A stretch of 64,000 bases of DNA from positions 1 to 64,000 of the forward strand of contig DASRIS010000064.1 in the NCBI GenBank assembly GCA_035649895.1, in the 5' to 3' direction. The notes beneath the pieces are model-generated. The model saw only the letters and a program-made list of their open reading frames with translations, made no database searches and was not told where the DNA came from. Below are positions 1 through 9,446 of the stretch, in pieces; positions within the stretch are counted from its first letter, which is position 1; every line of letters starts with the position of its first letter. The position numbers and the translations under genes were made by a program. The DNA is from DASSUC01 sp035649895. Lineage in GTDB: Bacteria > Actinomycetota > Actinomycetes > Mycobacteriales > Micromonosporaceae.

Positions 1-948
1 GTCGACCAGCAGGCCGCCGCCCGCCTCGACCACCGGCCGGGCGTTGCGGGACTGCTCCTGGTTGCTGTGCGGGTACGGCACGTACACCGCAGGCAGGCCC
101 ACCGCGGCGAGCTCGGCGCAGGTCATCGCGCCGCCCCGGGCCACCATCAGGTCGGCCGCGGCGTACCCCAGCTCCATCTGGGTCAGGTACGGCACGCTCA
201 CGTACGGCACCGGCAGGTCCGCCGGCACCTCCACCGGGTCGTTGCGGGCACCGGTGACGTGCAGCACCTGCACGCCGGCCGCGGCGAGCTGCTTGGCGGC
301 GCCGGCCACCGCGACGTTGATGGACCGGGCGCCCTGCGAGCCGCCGGAGACCAGCAGCGTCGGCAGGTCGGGTGCCAGCCCGAAGTGCGCCCGGGCCTGC
401 GCGCGCAGCGCCGGGCGGTCCAGCGTGGCGATGGCCCGGCCCAGCGGCACCCCGACCACCCGGGCGTGGCGCAGCGCGGGCACCTGCTCGACCTGGTACG
501 GGAAGCCGACCGCGACATGCCGGGTGAACCGCATGCCCAGCCGGTTGGCCACCCCGGGCGGCACGTTCACCTCGTGGACCACGATCGGCGTACGGCGCCG
601 CCACGCGGCCAGGTACGCCGGCACCGACACGTACCCGCCGAAGCCCACCAGCACGTCGGCGGCGACCTCGTCGAGCACCGCCCGGGTCGCCCGCGCCGAG
701 CGCCACATCCGGTCCGGGGTGCGCGCCAGGTCCAGGTTGACCGACCGGGGCAGCTGGTAGGCGGGGACGTGGCGCAGGTCGTACCCGCGGGGTGGGACCA
801 GCTGGTTCTCCAGCCCCCGTGGCGTGCCGAGGCAGGTGATGCGCAGGGCCTGGTCGTGCCGGCGCAGGCAGTCGGCGAAGGCGAGCAGCGGGTACACGTG
901 CCCACCGGTCCCGCCGCCGGCCAGCACCACCGACCGCACCTCGCCCAT
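1..948 (-). CDS. murG: MurG, lipid II-forming GlcNAc transferase (C-terminus beyond window)
   Basis: The open frame runs from an ATG at 948 to the window edge without a stop, giving about 316 codons of a family that is usually 360-380 residues. The N-terminus carries the glycine-rich loop VVLAGGGTGGHVYP typical of MurG. Further on are GGYVSVPAYLAA, VVHEVNVPPG, LLVSGGSQGA and PYPHSNQEQSRNA, all family signatures. MurG transfers GlcNAc from UDP-GlcNAc to lipid I at the inner face of the membrane. The ATG overlaps the ftsW stop (TGATG), so the two genes are translationally coupled at the downstream end of the dcw run. Truncated only by the window. Confidence 0.95.
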   Translation of the reverse strand, partial: MGEVRSVVLAGGGTGGHVYPLLAFADCLRRHDQALRITCLGTPRGLENQLVPPRGYDLRHVPAYQLPRSVNLDLARTPDRMWRSARATRAVLDEVAADVLVGFGGYVSVPAYLAAWRRRTPIVVHEVNVPPGVANRLGMRFTRHVAVGFPYQVEQVPALRHARVVGVPLGRAIATLDRPALRAQARAHFGLAPDLPTLLVSGGSQGARSINVAVAGAAKQLAAAGVQVLHVTGARNDPVEVPADLPVPYVSVPYLTQMELGYAAADLMVARGGAMTCAELAAVGLPAVYVPYPHSNQEQSRNARPVVEAGGGLLVD

Positions 949-2534
949 CAGCTCCGCCCTCCTGTCCCACCCGGACGCGCCCGCGCCACCGGCTTGGCGC
1001 CCCCGGAAGCCCGCGCCACCGGCCCGACACTCCCAGAAGCCCGCGCCGCCGCCGGCAGTGGCGGCAACGGAGCCCAGAGTAGTCGTACCCAGCGGGCGGG
1101 CGGGCGTGCGTGCAGGGCCCGCGCGGCATCCGGCTCGGCCCGGGCGAACGAGGCCAGCATGCCGACCGCCGCGAAGGTCACCACCAGCGCACTGCCCCCG
1201 TCGGAGATGAACGGCAGCGGCAGCCCGGTGATCGGCAGCAGGCCGACCACGCCGCCGATGTTGATCGTCGCCTGCCCGACCAGCCACGCGGTGACCGCGG
1301 CGGCGGCGAGCCGGCGGTACGGGTCGGCCACCCGCCGGGCGATCCGCAGCCCGGTGTAGGTCAGCACGCCGAACAGGGCGAGCACCACCAGGCAGCCGAC
1401 CACGCCCAACTCCTCGCCGATCAGCGCGAAGATGAAGTCGTTGTGCCCGTTGGGCAGGTAGCCCCACTTGAGGCTGCCCTTGCCCAGGCCCACCCCGAAC
1501 CAGCCGCCGTCGGCGATCGCGTACCGGCCCTGCATCGCCTGGTAGCAGTACATCTGCTGGCAGCTTTCGGAGGTCGGGTTGACGAAGGCGTCCAACCGGT
1601 CCATCCGGTAGCCGTCCTTGCCCGGAGCCTTGATGAGCAGCACGACGCCGGCCAGCGCCGCCAGGACCATGCCGGAGAACACCCGCAGCTGGACCCCGGC
1701 CGCCCACAGCAGGCCCAGGAACAGGACGATCAGGCACAGCATGGTGCCCAGGTCGGTGTAGCCGACCATGACGAACAGCAGGGCCACCACGACGAACAGC
1801 GGCGTGGCCAGCTCGCGCCACCAACCGATCGCCGCGCCCTTGCGGACCAGCACGTCCGCCCCCCACAGCACCAGCGTGAACTTCGCCAGCTCCGAGGGTT
1901 GGACCTGCAACGGGCCGAGGTGCAGCCAGAGGTTGTCGGCGACGATCGGGCCCAGCTGCATCTTCTCGGTCTCGGTATCGTCGCGCGCCGCCGCCAGCAG
2001 CGTCAGCAGGTCCAGCACTGCCAGCAGCACGAACGAGGCGACGAGCAGCGGGGTGCCGAGCGTCCGGTAGGTGCGGGCCGGCAGCCGCTGGCAGGCCCAG
2101 AACGCCAGCAGCCCGAACACCGCGTAGGTGGCCTGCTTGGCGATGAGCGCGAACGCGTTGCCGTCGTCGGCGTAGGACTGCACGCTGGTGGCCGAGAACA
2201 CCATGGCGAGCCCGATCACCAGCAGCAGGCCCGTGCTGGACAGCAGCAGGTAGTAGGAGGCGAGCGGCCGGGCCAGCAGGCCCCGCAGCGTGGCCAGCCC
2301 CCACGCCGGGTCGAAGGCCGGACCGCCGCCCAGCCGGCCGGCTCCGGCAACCGGCGGCTCCCGGCGCCCGGTCCCCGTCAGCGTCTCCCTGCGCCCGGCC
2401 CCCACCGGCGCCTCACGGCGCGTGGTACCCGCCGACGGGTCGCGGCGTCCAGTCGCCATGGCGGGCTCGCTGCGGGCGGTGGGCGAGGGCGGGTCGCGGC
2501 GCCCGGCCCCGGTGCTCCCTTGGCGGCCCGTCAC
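948..2534 (-). CDS. ftsW: FtsW, SEDS-family septal peptidoglycan polymerase
   Basis: 528 residues. A low-complexity N-terminal extension of about 75 residues with repeated GRRDP/GRREP-type units precedes a SEDS membrane core starting near LASYYLLLSSTGLLLVIGLAMVFSA. Core signatures include LQVQPSELAKF, GYTDLGTM, GKGSLKWGYLPNGHNDFIFA, EELG and the terminal LPFISDGGSALV. A hydrophilic tail with AKPVARA-like repeats follows. FtsW polymerises glycan strands at the septum with its partner PBP, encoded here by ftsI 21 kb upstream. The start overlaps the murD stop by 4 nt. RodA is the alternative SEDS paralogue; dcw position and the neighbouring murG favour FtsW. Confidence 0.93.
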   Translation of the reverse strand: MTGRQGSTGAGRRDPPSPTARSEPAMATGRRDPSAGTTRREAPVGAGRRETLTGTGRREPPVAGAGRLGGGPAFDPAWGLATLRGLLARPLASYYLLLSSTGLLLVIGLAMVFSATSVQSYADDGNAFALIAKQATYAVFGLLAFWACQRLPARTYRTLGTPLLVASFVLLAVLDLLTLLAAARDDTETEKMQLGPIVADNLWLHLGPLQVQPSELAKFTLVLWGADVLVRKGAAIGWWRELATPLFVVVALLFVMVGYTDLGTMLCLIVLFLGLLWAAGVQLRVFSGMVLAALAGVVLLIKAPGKDGYRMDRLDAFVNPTSESCQQMYCYQAMQGRYAIADGGWFGVGLGKGSLKWGYLPNGHNDFIFALIGEELGVVGCLVVLALFGVLTYTGLRIARRVADPYRRLAAAAVTAWLVGQATINIGGVVGLLPITGLPLPFISDGGSALVVTFAAVGMLASFARAEPDAARALHARPPARWVRLLWAPLPPLPAAARASGSVGPVARASGGAKPVARARPGGTGGRS

Positions 2535-4000
2535 GAAGGCCCCTTGGCCAGCGCCTCCCGGGCCCGCGGCAGGGCCCGCACCGCATCGGCGAACGCCTCC
2601 CCCCGCCGCGCGTAGCTGGCGAACATGTCCAGCGACGCGGCAGCCGGCGCGAGCAGCACCGTGTCGCCCGGGTGCGCGAGCGCCGCCGCGGCGCGTACGA
2701 CCTCCCCCATCGCTCCATCATCGGTGCTCGACACCTCCACCAGCGGCAGGCGCGGCGCGTGTCGGGCCAGTGCCGTCGCGAGCTGCGCCCGGTCCACGCC
2801 GAGCAGCACCGCGCCGACCAGCCGGTCGGCGACCGCCGCGACCAGGTCGTCCACCGCGACGCCCTTGAGCTGGCCGCCGGCCACCCACACCACCCGGGGG
2901 TACGCGGTCAGCGAGGCCAGTGCCGCGTGCGGGTTGGTGGCCTTGGAGTCGTCGACGTACCGGACCCCGGCGACCGTGGCCACGTACGCGTTGCGGTGCG
3001 GCTCGGGCACGTACCCCTCGAGACCGGCGCGTACCGCCTCGGCCGGCACCCCGTACGCCCGGGCGAGCGCCGCGGCGTGCAGGGCGTTGGCGACGTTGTG
3101 CGCGCCGGCAGGGCGGATGATGGCGGCCAGGGCGAGCGCGACCCCTTCGGCACCCGGGCCGGTCGCCCGGTCGACCAGCACCCCGTCGACCACGCCCAGC
3201 TGGCCCGGCTCCGGCTCGCCGAGGGTCACCCCGACCGTCCGCCCGGGCACCGCGGCGAGCAACCGCGCCACCTGCGGATCGTCCACATTGCCTACCGCGA
3301 CCCCACCGCCGGCTGCCCCCCCGGACCCGACCGCCCCGCGCCAGACGGCCGTCTTGGCGTGCGCGTACGCGGCGAAGTCGCCGTGCCACTCCAGATGGTC
3401 GTCGGCGAGGTTGAGCAGCGCCCCGCCCTGCGGAGCGAGCGTCGACGACCAGTGCAGCTGGAAGCTGGACAGCTCCACGGCGAGCACGTCGTAGCCGGCC
3501 GCCCCGGTGTCCACCAGCGCCACCCCGATGTTGCCCAACGCGCCGGTGCGCAGGCCGGCCGCGCGCAGGATCGCCGCGAGCATGGTGACCGTGGTGGTCT
3601 TGCCGTTGGTGCCGGTGACCGCGAGCCACGCCGGGGACCGCCGGCCGCGCAGCCGCCAGGCCAGCTCCGGCTCGCTGTAGACGTCGAGCCCGGCGGCGAG
3701 TGCGGCCACGGCCAGCGGGTGGTGCGGGGCGAAGCCGGGTGAGACCACCACGTCAGCGACTCCGTCGAGCAGCCCGGCCGGCGGAGCGTCGGCGACCACC
3801 ACCCGCGCCCCGGCCGCGGCCAGCGCCTCGGTCTCAGCCGACGCCGCCCGGTCCACCACGACGACCTCCGCGCCGAGCCGCAGCAGGGCCCGGGCCGCGG
3901 CGGCGCCGGCCACCCGCGCCCCGGCGACCAGCACCCGCCGCCCGGCGTACCCCTGGGGAGTAGCGGCGGTGGGGGCCGGCGGGCCGGGACGTGGCGGCAT
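2531..4000 (-). CDS. murD: MurD, UDP-MurNAc-L-Ala:D-Glu ligase
   Basis: 489 residues, a normal length for MurD. The N-terminal Rossmann part begins RRVLVAGARVAG. The central Mur ligase ATP site reads VTGTNGKTTTV near residue 130. HNVANALHAAALARA and YVPEPHRNAYVATVAGVRYVDDSKATNPHAA mark the C-terminal ligase domain. MurD adds D-glutamate to UDP-MurNAc-L-Ala in the cytoplasm. It overlaps ftsW by 4 nt and starts 2 nt after the mraY stop, so it is part of one polycistronic unit. The motif VDDSKATNP is diagnostic for MurD against the sister ligases. Confidence 0.96.
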   Translation of the reverse strand: MPPRPGPPAPTAATPQGYAGRRVLVAGARVAGAAAARALLRLGAEVVVVDRAASAETEALAAAGARVVVADAPPAGLLDGVADVVVSPGFAPHHPLAVAALAAGLDVYSEPELAWRLRGRRSPAWLAVTGTNGKTTTVTMLAAILRAAGLRTGALGNIGVALVDTGAAGYDVLAVELSSFQLHWSSTLAPQGGALLNLADDHLEWHGDFAAYAHAKTAVWRGAVGSGGAAGGGVAVGNVDDPQVARLLAAVPGRTVGVTLGEPEPGQLGVVDGVLVDRATGPGAEGVALALAAIIRPAGAHNVANALHAAALARAYGVPAEAVRAGLEGYVPEPHRNAYVATVAGVRYVDDSKATNPHAALASLTAYPRVVWVAGGQLKGVAVDDLVAAVADRLVGAVLLGVDRAQLATALARHAPRLPLVEVSSTDDGAMGEVVRAAAALAHPGDTVLLAPAAASLDMFASYARRGEAFADAVRALPRAREALAKGPS

Positions 4001-4002
4001 GC

Positions 4003-5097
4003 TCAGGTCACCGCGGCGAGGAAGTCGCTGTAGAAGAGCCCGACCCCGACGGCCACCCCGATCCCGGCGATGATCCAGAAGCGGATCACGATGTTGACCT
4101 CGCTCCAGCCGGCGAGCTCGAAATGATGCTGCAACGGCGACATCCGGAACACCCGGCGCCCGGTGGTCCGGAACGACACCACCTGGATGATCACCGAGAA
4201 TGTGATGATCACGAACAGCATGCCGATGATCGGCAGCAGCATCATGGTCCGGGTCGCCATGGCCAGGCCCGCGATGAGCCCGCCGAGCGCCATCGAGCCG
4301 GTGTCACCCATGAAGATCCGCGCCGGGGCCGCGTTCCACCACAGGAACCCGACGCAGGCGCCGGCCGCCGCGGCGGCGATCAGCGCGATCTCCAGCGGGT
4401 CCCGCACCCGGTAGCAGTAGTCCACCGTGTACGCCGGGTCGCCGCACCAGTGCCGGTACTGCCAGAACGCGATCAGGCCGTACGAGGCGATCACCATGAC
4501 CGAGGTGCCGGTGGCCAGCCCGTCCAACCCGTCGGTGAGGTTCACGGCGTTCGTGCTGGCCATCACGATCGCGACGAACAGCACCACCGCGGCCACCTTG
4601 CCGATGTCCAGCCAGGTGTCGCGGACGAACGAGATCGTGGTGCTGCCGACCGTCTCCCCGTTGGTGGACGGGAAGTAGAGCGCGACCACCCCGAACACGC
4701 CGCCGACCAGCAGCTGCCCGACCAGCTTGCCCCGCTTGTTGAGGCCGAGGCTGTTGCGCTTGCGCACCTTGAGGAAGTCGTCGATGAACCCCACCGCGCC
4801 GCAGAAGACCATCAGGCCGAGCAGCACCAGCGCGCTGACCGTGGGGTCCACCTGCGCGATCTGCGCCTCCGGCAGCGTGGTCAGGGCCAGGTGGCTGGCC
4901 GCGTACGCGGCAACCGTGCCCACGATGAACACCACCCCGCCCATGGTCGGGGTCCCGCGCTTGACGTGGTGCATCGCGGGCCCGTCGGCACGGATCGGCT
5001 GCCCGGCCTTGAGCCGGGTGAAGGCGCGGATCGCAAGGGGCGTGCCGAGCAGGCTGACCAGGAACGCCACCGCCGCGGCGACGATGACCGCCCTCAC
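4003..5097 (-). CDS. mraY: MraY, phospho-MurNAc-pentapeptide translocase
   Basis: 364 residues of polytopic membrane protein. Signatures are GTPTMGGVVFI, the conserved VGFIDDFLK loop, NAVNLTDGLDGLATG, ARIFMGDTGSMALGG and the terminal LQHHFELAGWSE. It transfers phospho-MurNAc-pentapeptide to undecaprenyl phosphate, forming lipid I, the substrate of MurG. The start overlaps the murF stop by 4 nt and murD follows after 2 nt. All the usual aspartates are present and nothing is unusual in length. Confidence 0.97.
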   Translation of the reverse strand: MRAVIVAAAVAFLVSLLGTPLAIRAFTRLKAGQPIRADGPAMHHVKRGTPTMGGVVFIVGTVAAYAASHLALTTLPEAQIAQVDPTVSALVLLGLMVFCGAVGFIDDFLKVRKRNSLGLNKRGKLVGQLLVGGVFGVVALYFPSTNGETVGSTTISFVRDTWLDIGKVAAVVLFVAIVMASTNAVNLTDGLDGLATGTSVMVIASYGLIAFWQYRHWCGDPAYTVDYCYRVRDPLEIALIAAAAAGACVGFLWWNAAPARIFMGDTGSMALGGLIAGLAMATRTMMLLPIIGMLFVIITFSVIIQVVSFRTTGRRVFRMSPLQHHFELAGWSEVNIVIRFWIIAGIGVAVGVGLFYSDFLAAVT

Positions 5098-6515
5098 CCG
5101 TCCACCTCCGCACGCAGGAAGTCCGCACGCAGGAAGTCCGCCACGTCCCAGGTGCGGTACCGCGAGCCCTTCACCAGCACCACGTCGCCCGGCCGCAGCT
5201 CGTCGCGCAGCACCGCCATTGCCGAGCGCTGATCGCTAACCAGCACCGACTCTCCTCCCCACGTCGCCACCGCCGCCGCGCCGTGGTGGATCGGCGCGGC
5301 GGGCTCGCCCACCACGACGAGCCGGTCGATGCCGAGCTGCGCGGCGAGCCGACCGACCTCCTCGTGCCCCGACCGCTCGTACTCCCCCAGCTCGGCGAGG
5401 TAGCCCAGGACGGCGACCGTGCGGCGGCCCCGCCCGATGGCGGACAGGGCCCGCAGGGCCGCCGCCACGGACGCCGGGTTGGCGTTGTACGAGTCGTCGA
5501 TGACCGTGACCCCATCAGGCCGGTCGAAGACATCCATCCTTCGGCTCGATATCACCCGCAGGTCGCCGAGGGCCTCGGCCAGCACGTCCACCGGCAGCCC
5601 CGCCTCGAGGGCGACCGCCGCCGCGGCCAGCGTGTTGCCCACCTGGTGGGCACCGCTCACGCCCAGCCGCACCGCCGCCTTTGCCAAGGGCGTGACCAAC
5701 GTGTACGACGCCCGCCCGCGCTCGTCCAGCGCCACGTCCTCGGCCCGCACCGTCGCCTGCGCCGCCTCGCCGAAGAGCACCACCCGGGCCGGGGTGGCCC
5801 GGGCCATCGCCCGCACCCGCTCGTCGTCGGCGTTGAGCACCGCCACCCCGCCCGCCGGCCCAGCCTCTCCCCCAGCCGGCAAGGCCTCGACCAGCTCCTG
5901 CTTGGCCCGGGCGATCGCGTCCACCGAGCCGAACTCGCCCAGGTGCGCCACGCCCACGTTGAGCACCACACCGACCCGCGGCGGAGCGATGTCGCACAGG
6001 TAGCTGATGTGCCCCAGCCCCCGGGCGCCCAGCTCCAGCACCAGGAACCGGGTGTCCCTACCTGCGCGCAGCACCGTGTGCGGGTGGCCCAGCTCGTTGT
6101 TGAAGGACCCGGCCGGCGCAACGGTCGGCCCGAGCCGGGTGAGCAGCTGGGCCACCAGGTCCTTGGTGGTGGTCTTGCCGGAGGATCCGGTCAGCCCCAC
6201 GATGGTCAGCTCGGGCAGCCGGTCCACCACCGCGCGGGCCAGCCGGCCCATCGCGGCCAGCGGGTCGGCGACCAGGACCATCGGCACCTCGGGCAGCTCC
6301 CGCGTGCCGAGCACGGCCACCGCACCGCCGGCCAGCGCCGCCGGCGCGAAGTCGTGCCCGTCCGCGTTGGCCCCGGCGAAGGCCACGAACAGCCCCCCGG
6401 CGCCGACCGCCCGGGAGTCGAACTCGACCGGCCCGGTGACCCGTACCCCTGGGTCGGCCCCGACCAGCCGGCCGCCGACCACGGCGGCGACCTCGGCGAG
6501 CGGCATCGGGATCAT
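5094..6515 (-). CDS. murF: MurF, UDP-MurNAc-tripeptide:D-Ala-D-Ala ligase
   Basis: 473 residues. The N-terminal binding domain (DSRAVGAGGLFVAFAG) is followed by the ATP loop VGLTGSSGKTTTKDLVAQLL and the C-terminal signature VIDDSYNANPASVAAAL. It adds D-Ala-D-Ala, completing the UDP-MurNAc-pentapeptide. It overlaps murE and mraY by 4 nt each. The last residues read DFLRADFLRAEVDG because of an exact 15-bp direct duplication at 5110-5139 just before the stop, one of several gene-edge duplications in this window. Confidence 0.97.
   Translation of the reverse strand: MIPMPLAEVAAVVGGRLVGADPGVRVTGPVEFDSRAVGAGGLFVAFAGANADGHDFAPAALAGGAVAVLGTRELPEVPMVLVADPLAAMGRLARAVVDRLPELTIVGLTGSSGKTTTKDLVAQLLTRLGPTVAPAGSFNNELGHPHTVLRAGRDTRFLVLELGARGLGHISYLCDIAPPRVGVVLNVGVAHLGEFGSVDAIARAKQELVEALPAGGEAGPAGGVAVLNADDERVRAMARATPARVVLFGEAAQATVRAEDVALDERGRASYTLVTPLAKAAVRLGVSGAHQVGNTLAAAAVALEAGLPVDVLAEALGDLRVISSRRMDVFDRPDGVTVIDDSYNANPASVAAALRALSAIGRGRRTVAVLGYLAELGEYERSGHEEVGRLAAQLGIDRLVVVGEPAAPIHHGAAAVATWGGESVLVSDQRSAMAVLRDELRPGDVVLVKGSRYRTWDVADFLRADFLRAEVDG
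5110..5139 (-). repeat. Exact 15-bp tandem duplication at the murF 3' end
   Basis: Two perfect copies of GCACGCAGGAAGTCC (plus strand) lie head to tail and encode the doubled RADFL segment at the MurF C-terminus. The frame is kept. The perfect identity suggests a recent duplication. Confidence 0.9.
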
Positions 6516-8113
6516 GCGGCCCCGCCGATCGCCGCTCCACCGATGGCCGCCGCGCCGGGCACCACCCCACCGAACCGGGCGCCCAGCGCGGCGGCGAGCT
6601 CGGCCCGGTCGTCGAACCGGCGCACCTCACCACCGACCTCCTGCCCGCGCTCGTGCCCCTTGCCCAGCAGAGCGACCACGTCGCCGGGGGCGGCTCGCGC
6701 GACGGCCTCGACGATCGCCTCCCGCCGGCCGGCGACCTCGAGCACCTGCGCACCGCCCGCAGCGCGTGCCCCGGCGAGCACCTGCGCCCGGATGCCGGTC
6801 GGGTCCTCGGTGCGCGGGTTGTCGTCGGTGACCACGACCAGGTCCGCACCCTGCGCCGCGGTCCGGCCCATCAGCGGGCGCTTGCCGCGGTCACGGTCGC
6901 CCCCCGCGCCGATCACACAGATCACCCGGCCGCTGCCGCCGCCCTCCCGCGCGACGAGCGCCCGCAGCGCGGCCAGCGCCGCGATGATCGAGTCCGGCTT
7001 GTGCGCGTAGTCCACCACGCCGGTGACCGGACCCGGCGCGGCCACCCGCTCCAGCCGGCCCGGCACCCCCGGGCAGGCGGCCACCCCCTTGGCCGCCACA
7101 TCGGGGCTGGCCCCGGCCGCGACCAGCGCGGCGATCGCGAGCAGCGCGTTGGCCACGTTGTGCCGGCCGGGCAGGGCGACCCCGGTCTCCACGGCGACCC
7201 CGGACGGCCCGACCGCGGTGAACCGCTGCCCGTAGCCGTGCCCGGTGATGTCGACAGCGCGCCATGCCGCCGCCGGGTCCCCCGCAGCGGAGTAGGTCAC
7301 GGTCGCCGGCCGCAGCAGCGGGCGCAGCGCCGGGTCGTCCAGGTTGAGGATCTCCACGGCGCAGCGCCCGTCGAACAGCATCGCCTTGGCCGCGAAGTAC
7401 TCCTCGGCGTCGGCGTGGAAGTCCAGGTGGTCCAGGCCGAAGTTGGTGTAGCCGCAGGCCGCGAACCGGGTGCCGGAGACCCGGCCCATCGCCAGGGCGT
7501 GGCTGGACACCTCCATGGCCACCGCGGTGACCCCGGCCTCCAGCGCCGCGGCGAGCAGCGCCTGCAGGTCGGTCGCCTCCGGCGTGGTACGCACGCTGTC
7601 CACGACCAGGTCACCCAGGCGGGTCTCCACCGTGCCGACCAGCCCTGCGGTGTGCCCGGCCGCGCGCAGCCCCGACTCGATCAGGTAGGTGGTCGAGGTC
7701 TTGCCGGCCGTACCGGTCACCCCGAGCACGGTGAGGGTCGCCGTCGGGTCGCCGTAGACGCGGGCGGCGGCCGGTCCGAGGGCGGCCCGCGGGTCGGCGA
7801 CCACCAGCGCCGGCAGGCCAGCCGCGGCCGCCACGCCAGCGCCAGCCTCATCCGTGAGTACGGCCACCGCCCCGGCCCGCGCAGCGACCGGTACGAAGTC
7901 CGCCCCGTGCCGCCGTGCGCCGGGCAGGGCGGCGAACAGGTCACCGGGCCGGACCTCGTCGCTCGCGTGGGTGATCCCGGTGACGGCCGGCGTCGGGCCC
8001 GACGCGTTCCGGGTGGCCAGCCCGGCTGGCTCGCGCAGCACCGCGTCCAGCAGCGTCGCGAGATCCGGCAATGAGCTCGCGGTCACACTCCGGGGACGCG
8101 GATAGCCGGGCAC
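6512..8113 (-). CDS. murE: MurE, UDP-MurNAc-L-Ala-D-Glu:meso-DAP ligase
   Basis: 533 residues from the chosen GTG. The ATP loop is GVTGTAGKTSTTYLIESG. The substrate-selecting motif DNPR (TDDNPRTEDPTGI) indicates meso-diaminopimelate addition rather than lysine, by family knowledge. HNVANALLAIAAL and GVVDYAHKPDSI are further signatures. I chose the GTG at 8113 because the protein then begins VPGYPRPRS, as related MurE proteins do from memory, and because a TAGGGT -10-like box lies 8 nt before it; GTG 8149 and GTG 8086 are alternatives. The C-terminus carries a doubled AAIGG. It overlaps murF by 4 nt. Upstream neighbours are accessory genes rather than ftsI, so it probably has its own promoter. 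Confidence 0.95.
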   Translation of the reverse strand: MPGYPRPRSVTASSLPDLATLLDAVLREPAGLATRNASGPTPAVTGITHASDEVRPGDLFAALPGARRHGADFVPVAARAGAVAVLTDEAGAGVAAAAGLPALVVADPRAALGPAAARVYGDPTATLTVLGVTGTAGKTSTTYLIESGLRAAGHTAGLVGTVETRLGDLVVDSVRTTPEATDLQALLAAALEAGVTAVAMEVSSHALAMGRVSGTRFAACGYTNFGLDHLDFHADAEEYFAAKAMLFDGRCAVEILNLDDPALRPLLRPATVTYSAAGDPAAAWRAVDITGHGYGQRFTAVGPSGVAVETGVALPGRHNVANALLAIAALVAAGASPDVAAKGVAACPGVPGRLERVAAPGPVTGVVDYAHKPDSIIAALAALRALVAREGGGSGRVICVIGAGGDRDRGKRPLMGRTAAQGADLVVVTDDNPRTEDPTGIRAQVLAGARAAGGAQVLEVAGRREAIVEAVARAAPGDVVALLGKGHERGQEVGGEVRRFDDRAELAAALGARFGGVVPGAAAIGGAAIGGAA

Positions 8114-8150
8114 GGCGCTAGACCCTACCCGCTCCGAGGCCACGAGCACT
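8114..8150 (-). promoter_or_regulatory. Candidate leaderless promoter for the murE-murG half of dcw
   Basis: On the minus strand a TAGGGT hexamer (8122-8127 on plus) sits 8 nt before the preferred murE GTG at 8113, and there is no Shine-Dalgarno sequence. The spacing fits a -10 element whose transcript starts at or next to the start codon. No convincing -35 is visible. The ftsI/mraZ half of dcw lies 15 kb away, so some local promoter here is expected. Confidence 0.4.
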
Positions 8151-8277
8151 TCCGGGCCACGACCTACCGTGGACCGCGTCGGTCACCCGGCCGCAAACGA
8201 GTGGACAGGCGACGCCACGGCAGGTGGGATAGGTGTCCTTTGATAGCGACAGCATCCGACCGGCGACAGGAGGTCGT

Positions 8278-9258
8278 GTGGCCCTCCACGACCGGCGCCC
8301 CGACGAGGTACCCATCGACGTAGCTCTAGTACGCCGGCTGCTCGCGGCACAGTTTCCACACTGGGCGGACCTGCCCATCGCGCGGGCTGAGCGCTTCGGC
8401 ACCGACAACGCGATGTACCGGCTGGGTGGGGACAAGGCCGTACGCCTGCCCCGGTTCTCCCGGTGGGCTCCTCAGGTCCACCGGGAGCAGCGGTGGCTAC
8501 CGCGGCTCGCCGCGCAGCTGCCACTGGCCGTTCCAGTGCCGCTCGCGATGGGGGTTCCTGCCGAGGGCTACCCGTTCCACTGGTCCGTCTACCCCTGGCT
8601 GGCAGGCGAGAACCCGGTCATCGAGCGGATGGCCGACCCATGCCAGACAGCGCGGGACCTGGCGGAGCTCGTCTCCGCGCTGCAACAGATCGACCCCACC
8701 GGCGGTCCGCCACCCCAGCCCAGCAACGCCTTCCGCGGTGTACACATGGGCGACCCCCGCCCGTCAACGGCCGAGGACGCAGGCGTCCGTCGCAGGATCG
8801 CGGCCCTGGACGGCCTGGCGGACACTGACGCGCTGACCGCGGCATGGGAGGCTGCCCTGGCGGCGGCATCGGCGTGGGACGGCCGGCCCGCCTGGCTCCA
8901 CGGAGACCTGGCCCCGGGGAACCTGCTGGCCGTCGACGGCCGGCTGAGCGCGGTCATCGACTTCGGATGCCTGGCCGTTGGTGATCCTGCATGCGACCTG
9001 ATGGTCGCGTGGACGTTCCTGTCCGCAGCAGGCCGCGCCGCGTTCCGCGCGGCGCTGCCGGTCGACGAGGCGACCTGGGCGCGCGGGCGCGGCTGGGGCC
9101 TGGCCATGATGCTGCCCTCCCCGGCAGCCTTCGCGGACACCGACCCCGTTCGCGCGGCCAGCGCCCGGCGTCTCGTCGCCGAGCTCATCGCCGACCACAG
9201 GCGCGAGATCGAGCCCATCGCCGGCCACGGGCGGGGGAGCCTGCCGCAGACGGCATGA
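8278..9258 (+). CDS. Aminoglycoside phosphotransferase-family kinase
   Basis: 326 residues from GTG 8278, preceded by AGGAGG at 8268-8273; an in-frame GTG at 8233 is the longer alternative. The fold is APH-like: an N-lobe with FGTDNAMYRLGGDKAVRLPR, the Brenner motif WLHGDLAPGNLLAVDG and the metal motif VIDFGCLAVGDPACDLMVAW. The family phosphorylates small molecules such as aminoglycosides or macrolides, but many chromosomal members have unknown substrates, so resistance should not be assumed. It is divergent from murE and opens the accessory block. Confidence 0.85.
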   Translation: MALHDRRPDEVPIDVALVRRLLAAQFPHWADLPIARAERFGTDNAMYRLGGDKAVRLPRFSRWAPQVHREQRWLPRLAAQLPLAVPVPLAMGVPAEGYPFHWSVYPWLAGENPVIERMADPCQTARDLAELVSALQQIDPTGGPPPQPSNAFRGVHMGDPRPSTAEDAGVRRRIAALDGLADTDALTAAWEAALAAASAWDGRPAWLHGDLAPGNLLAVDGRLSAVIDFGCLAVGDPACDLMVAWTFLSAAGRAAFRAALPVDEATWARGRGWGLAMMLPSPAAFADTDPVRAASARRLVAELIADHRREIEPIAGHGRGSLPQTA

Positions 9259-9446
9259 CCGGCTGGCCGCGAGGAGCCTGTCCGCGTTATGCGTCTATCT
9301 GTATGAGGAGTTTGTCCGTGTTCGGCCTGCCTGATGCTGGGGCGACCTTTTCTGCCGGATACCCGAGACGCTCCTAATCGGACTCCTTCGGGCGAAACCT
9401 CCCGCGCGGTATGGTCGGGACCCCCAGCCCGTCCCGGGAGTCCTGA

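Noticed and set aside
8278..9258. Phosphotransferase as an antibiotic-resistance gene
   Set aside because: The fold supports only the broad APH family; no feature identifies an antibiotic substrate.
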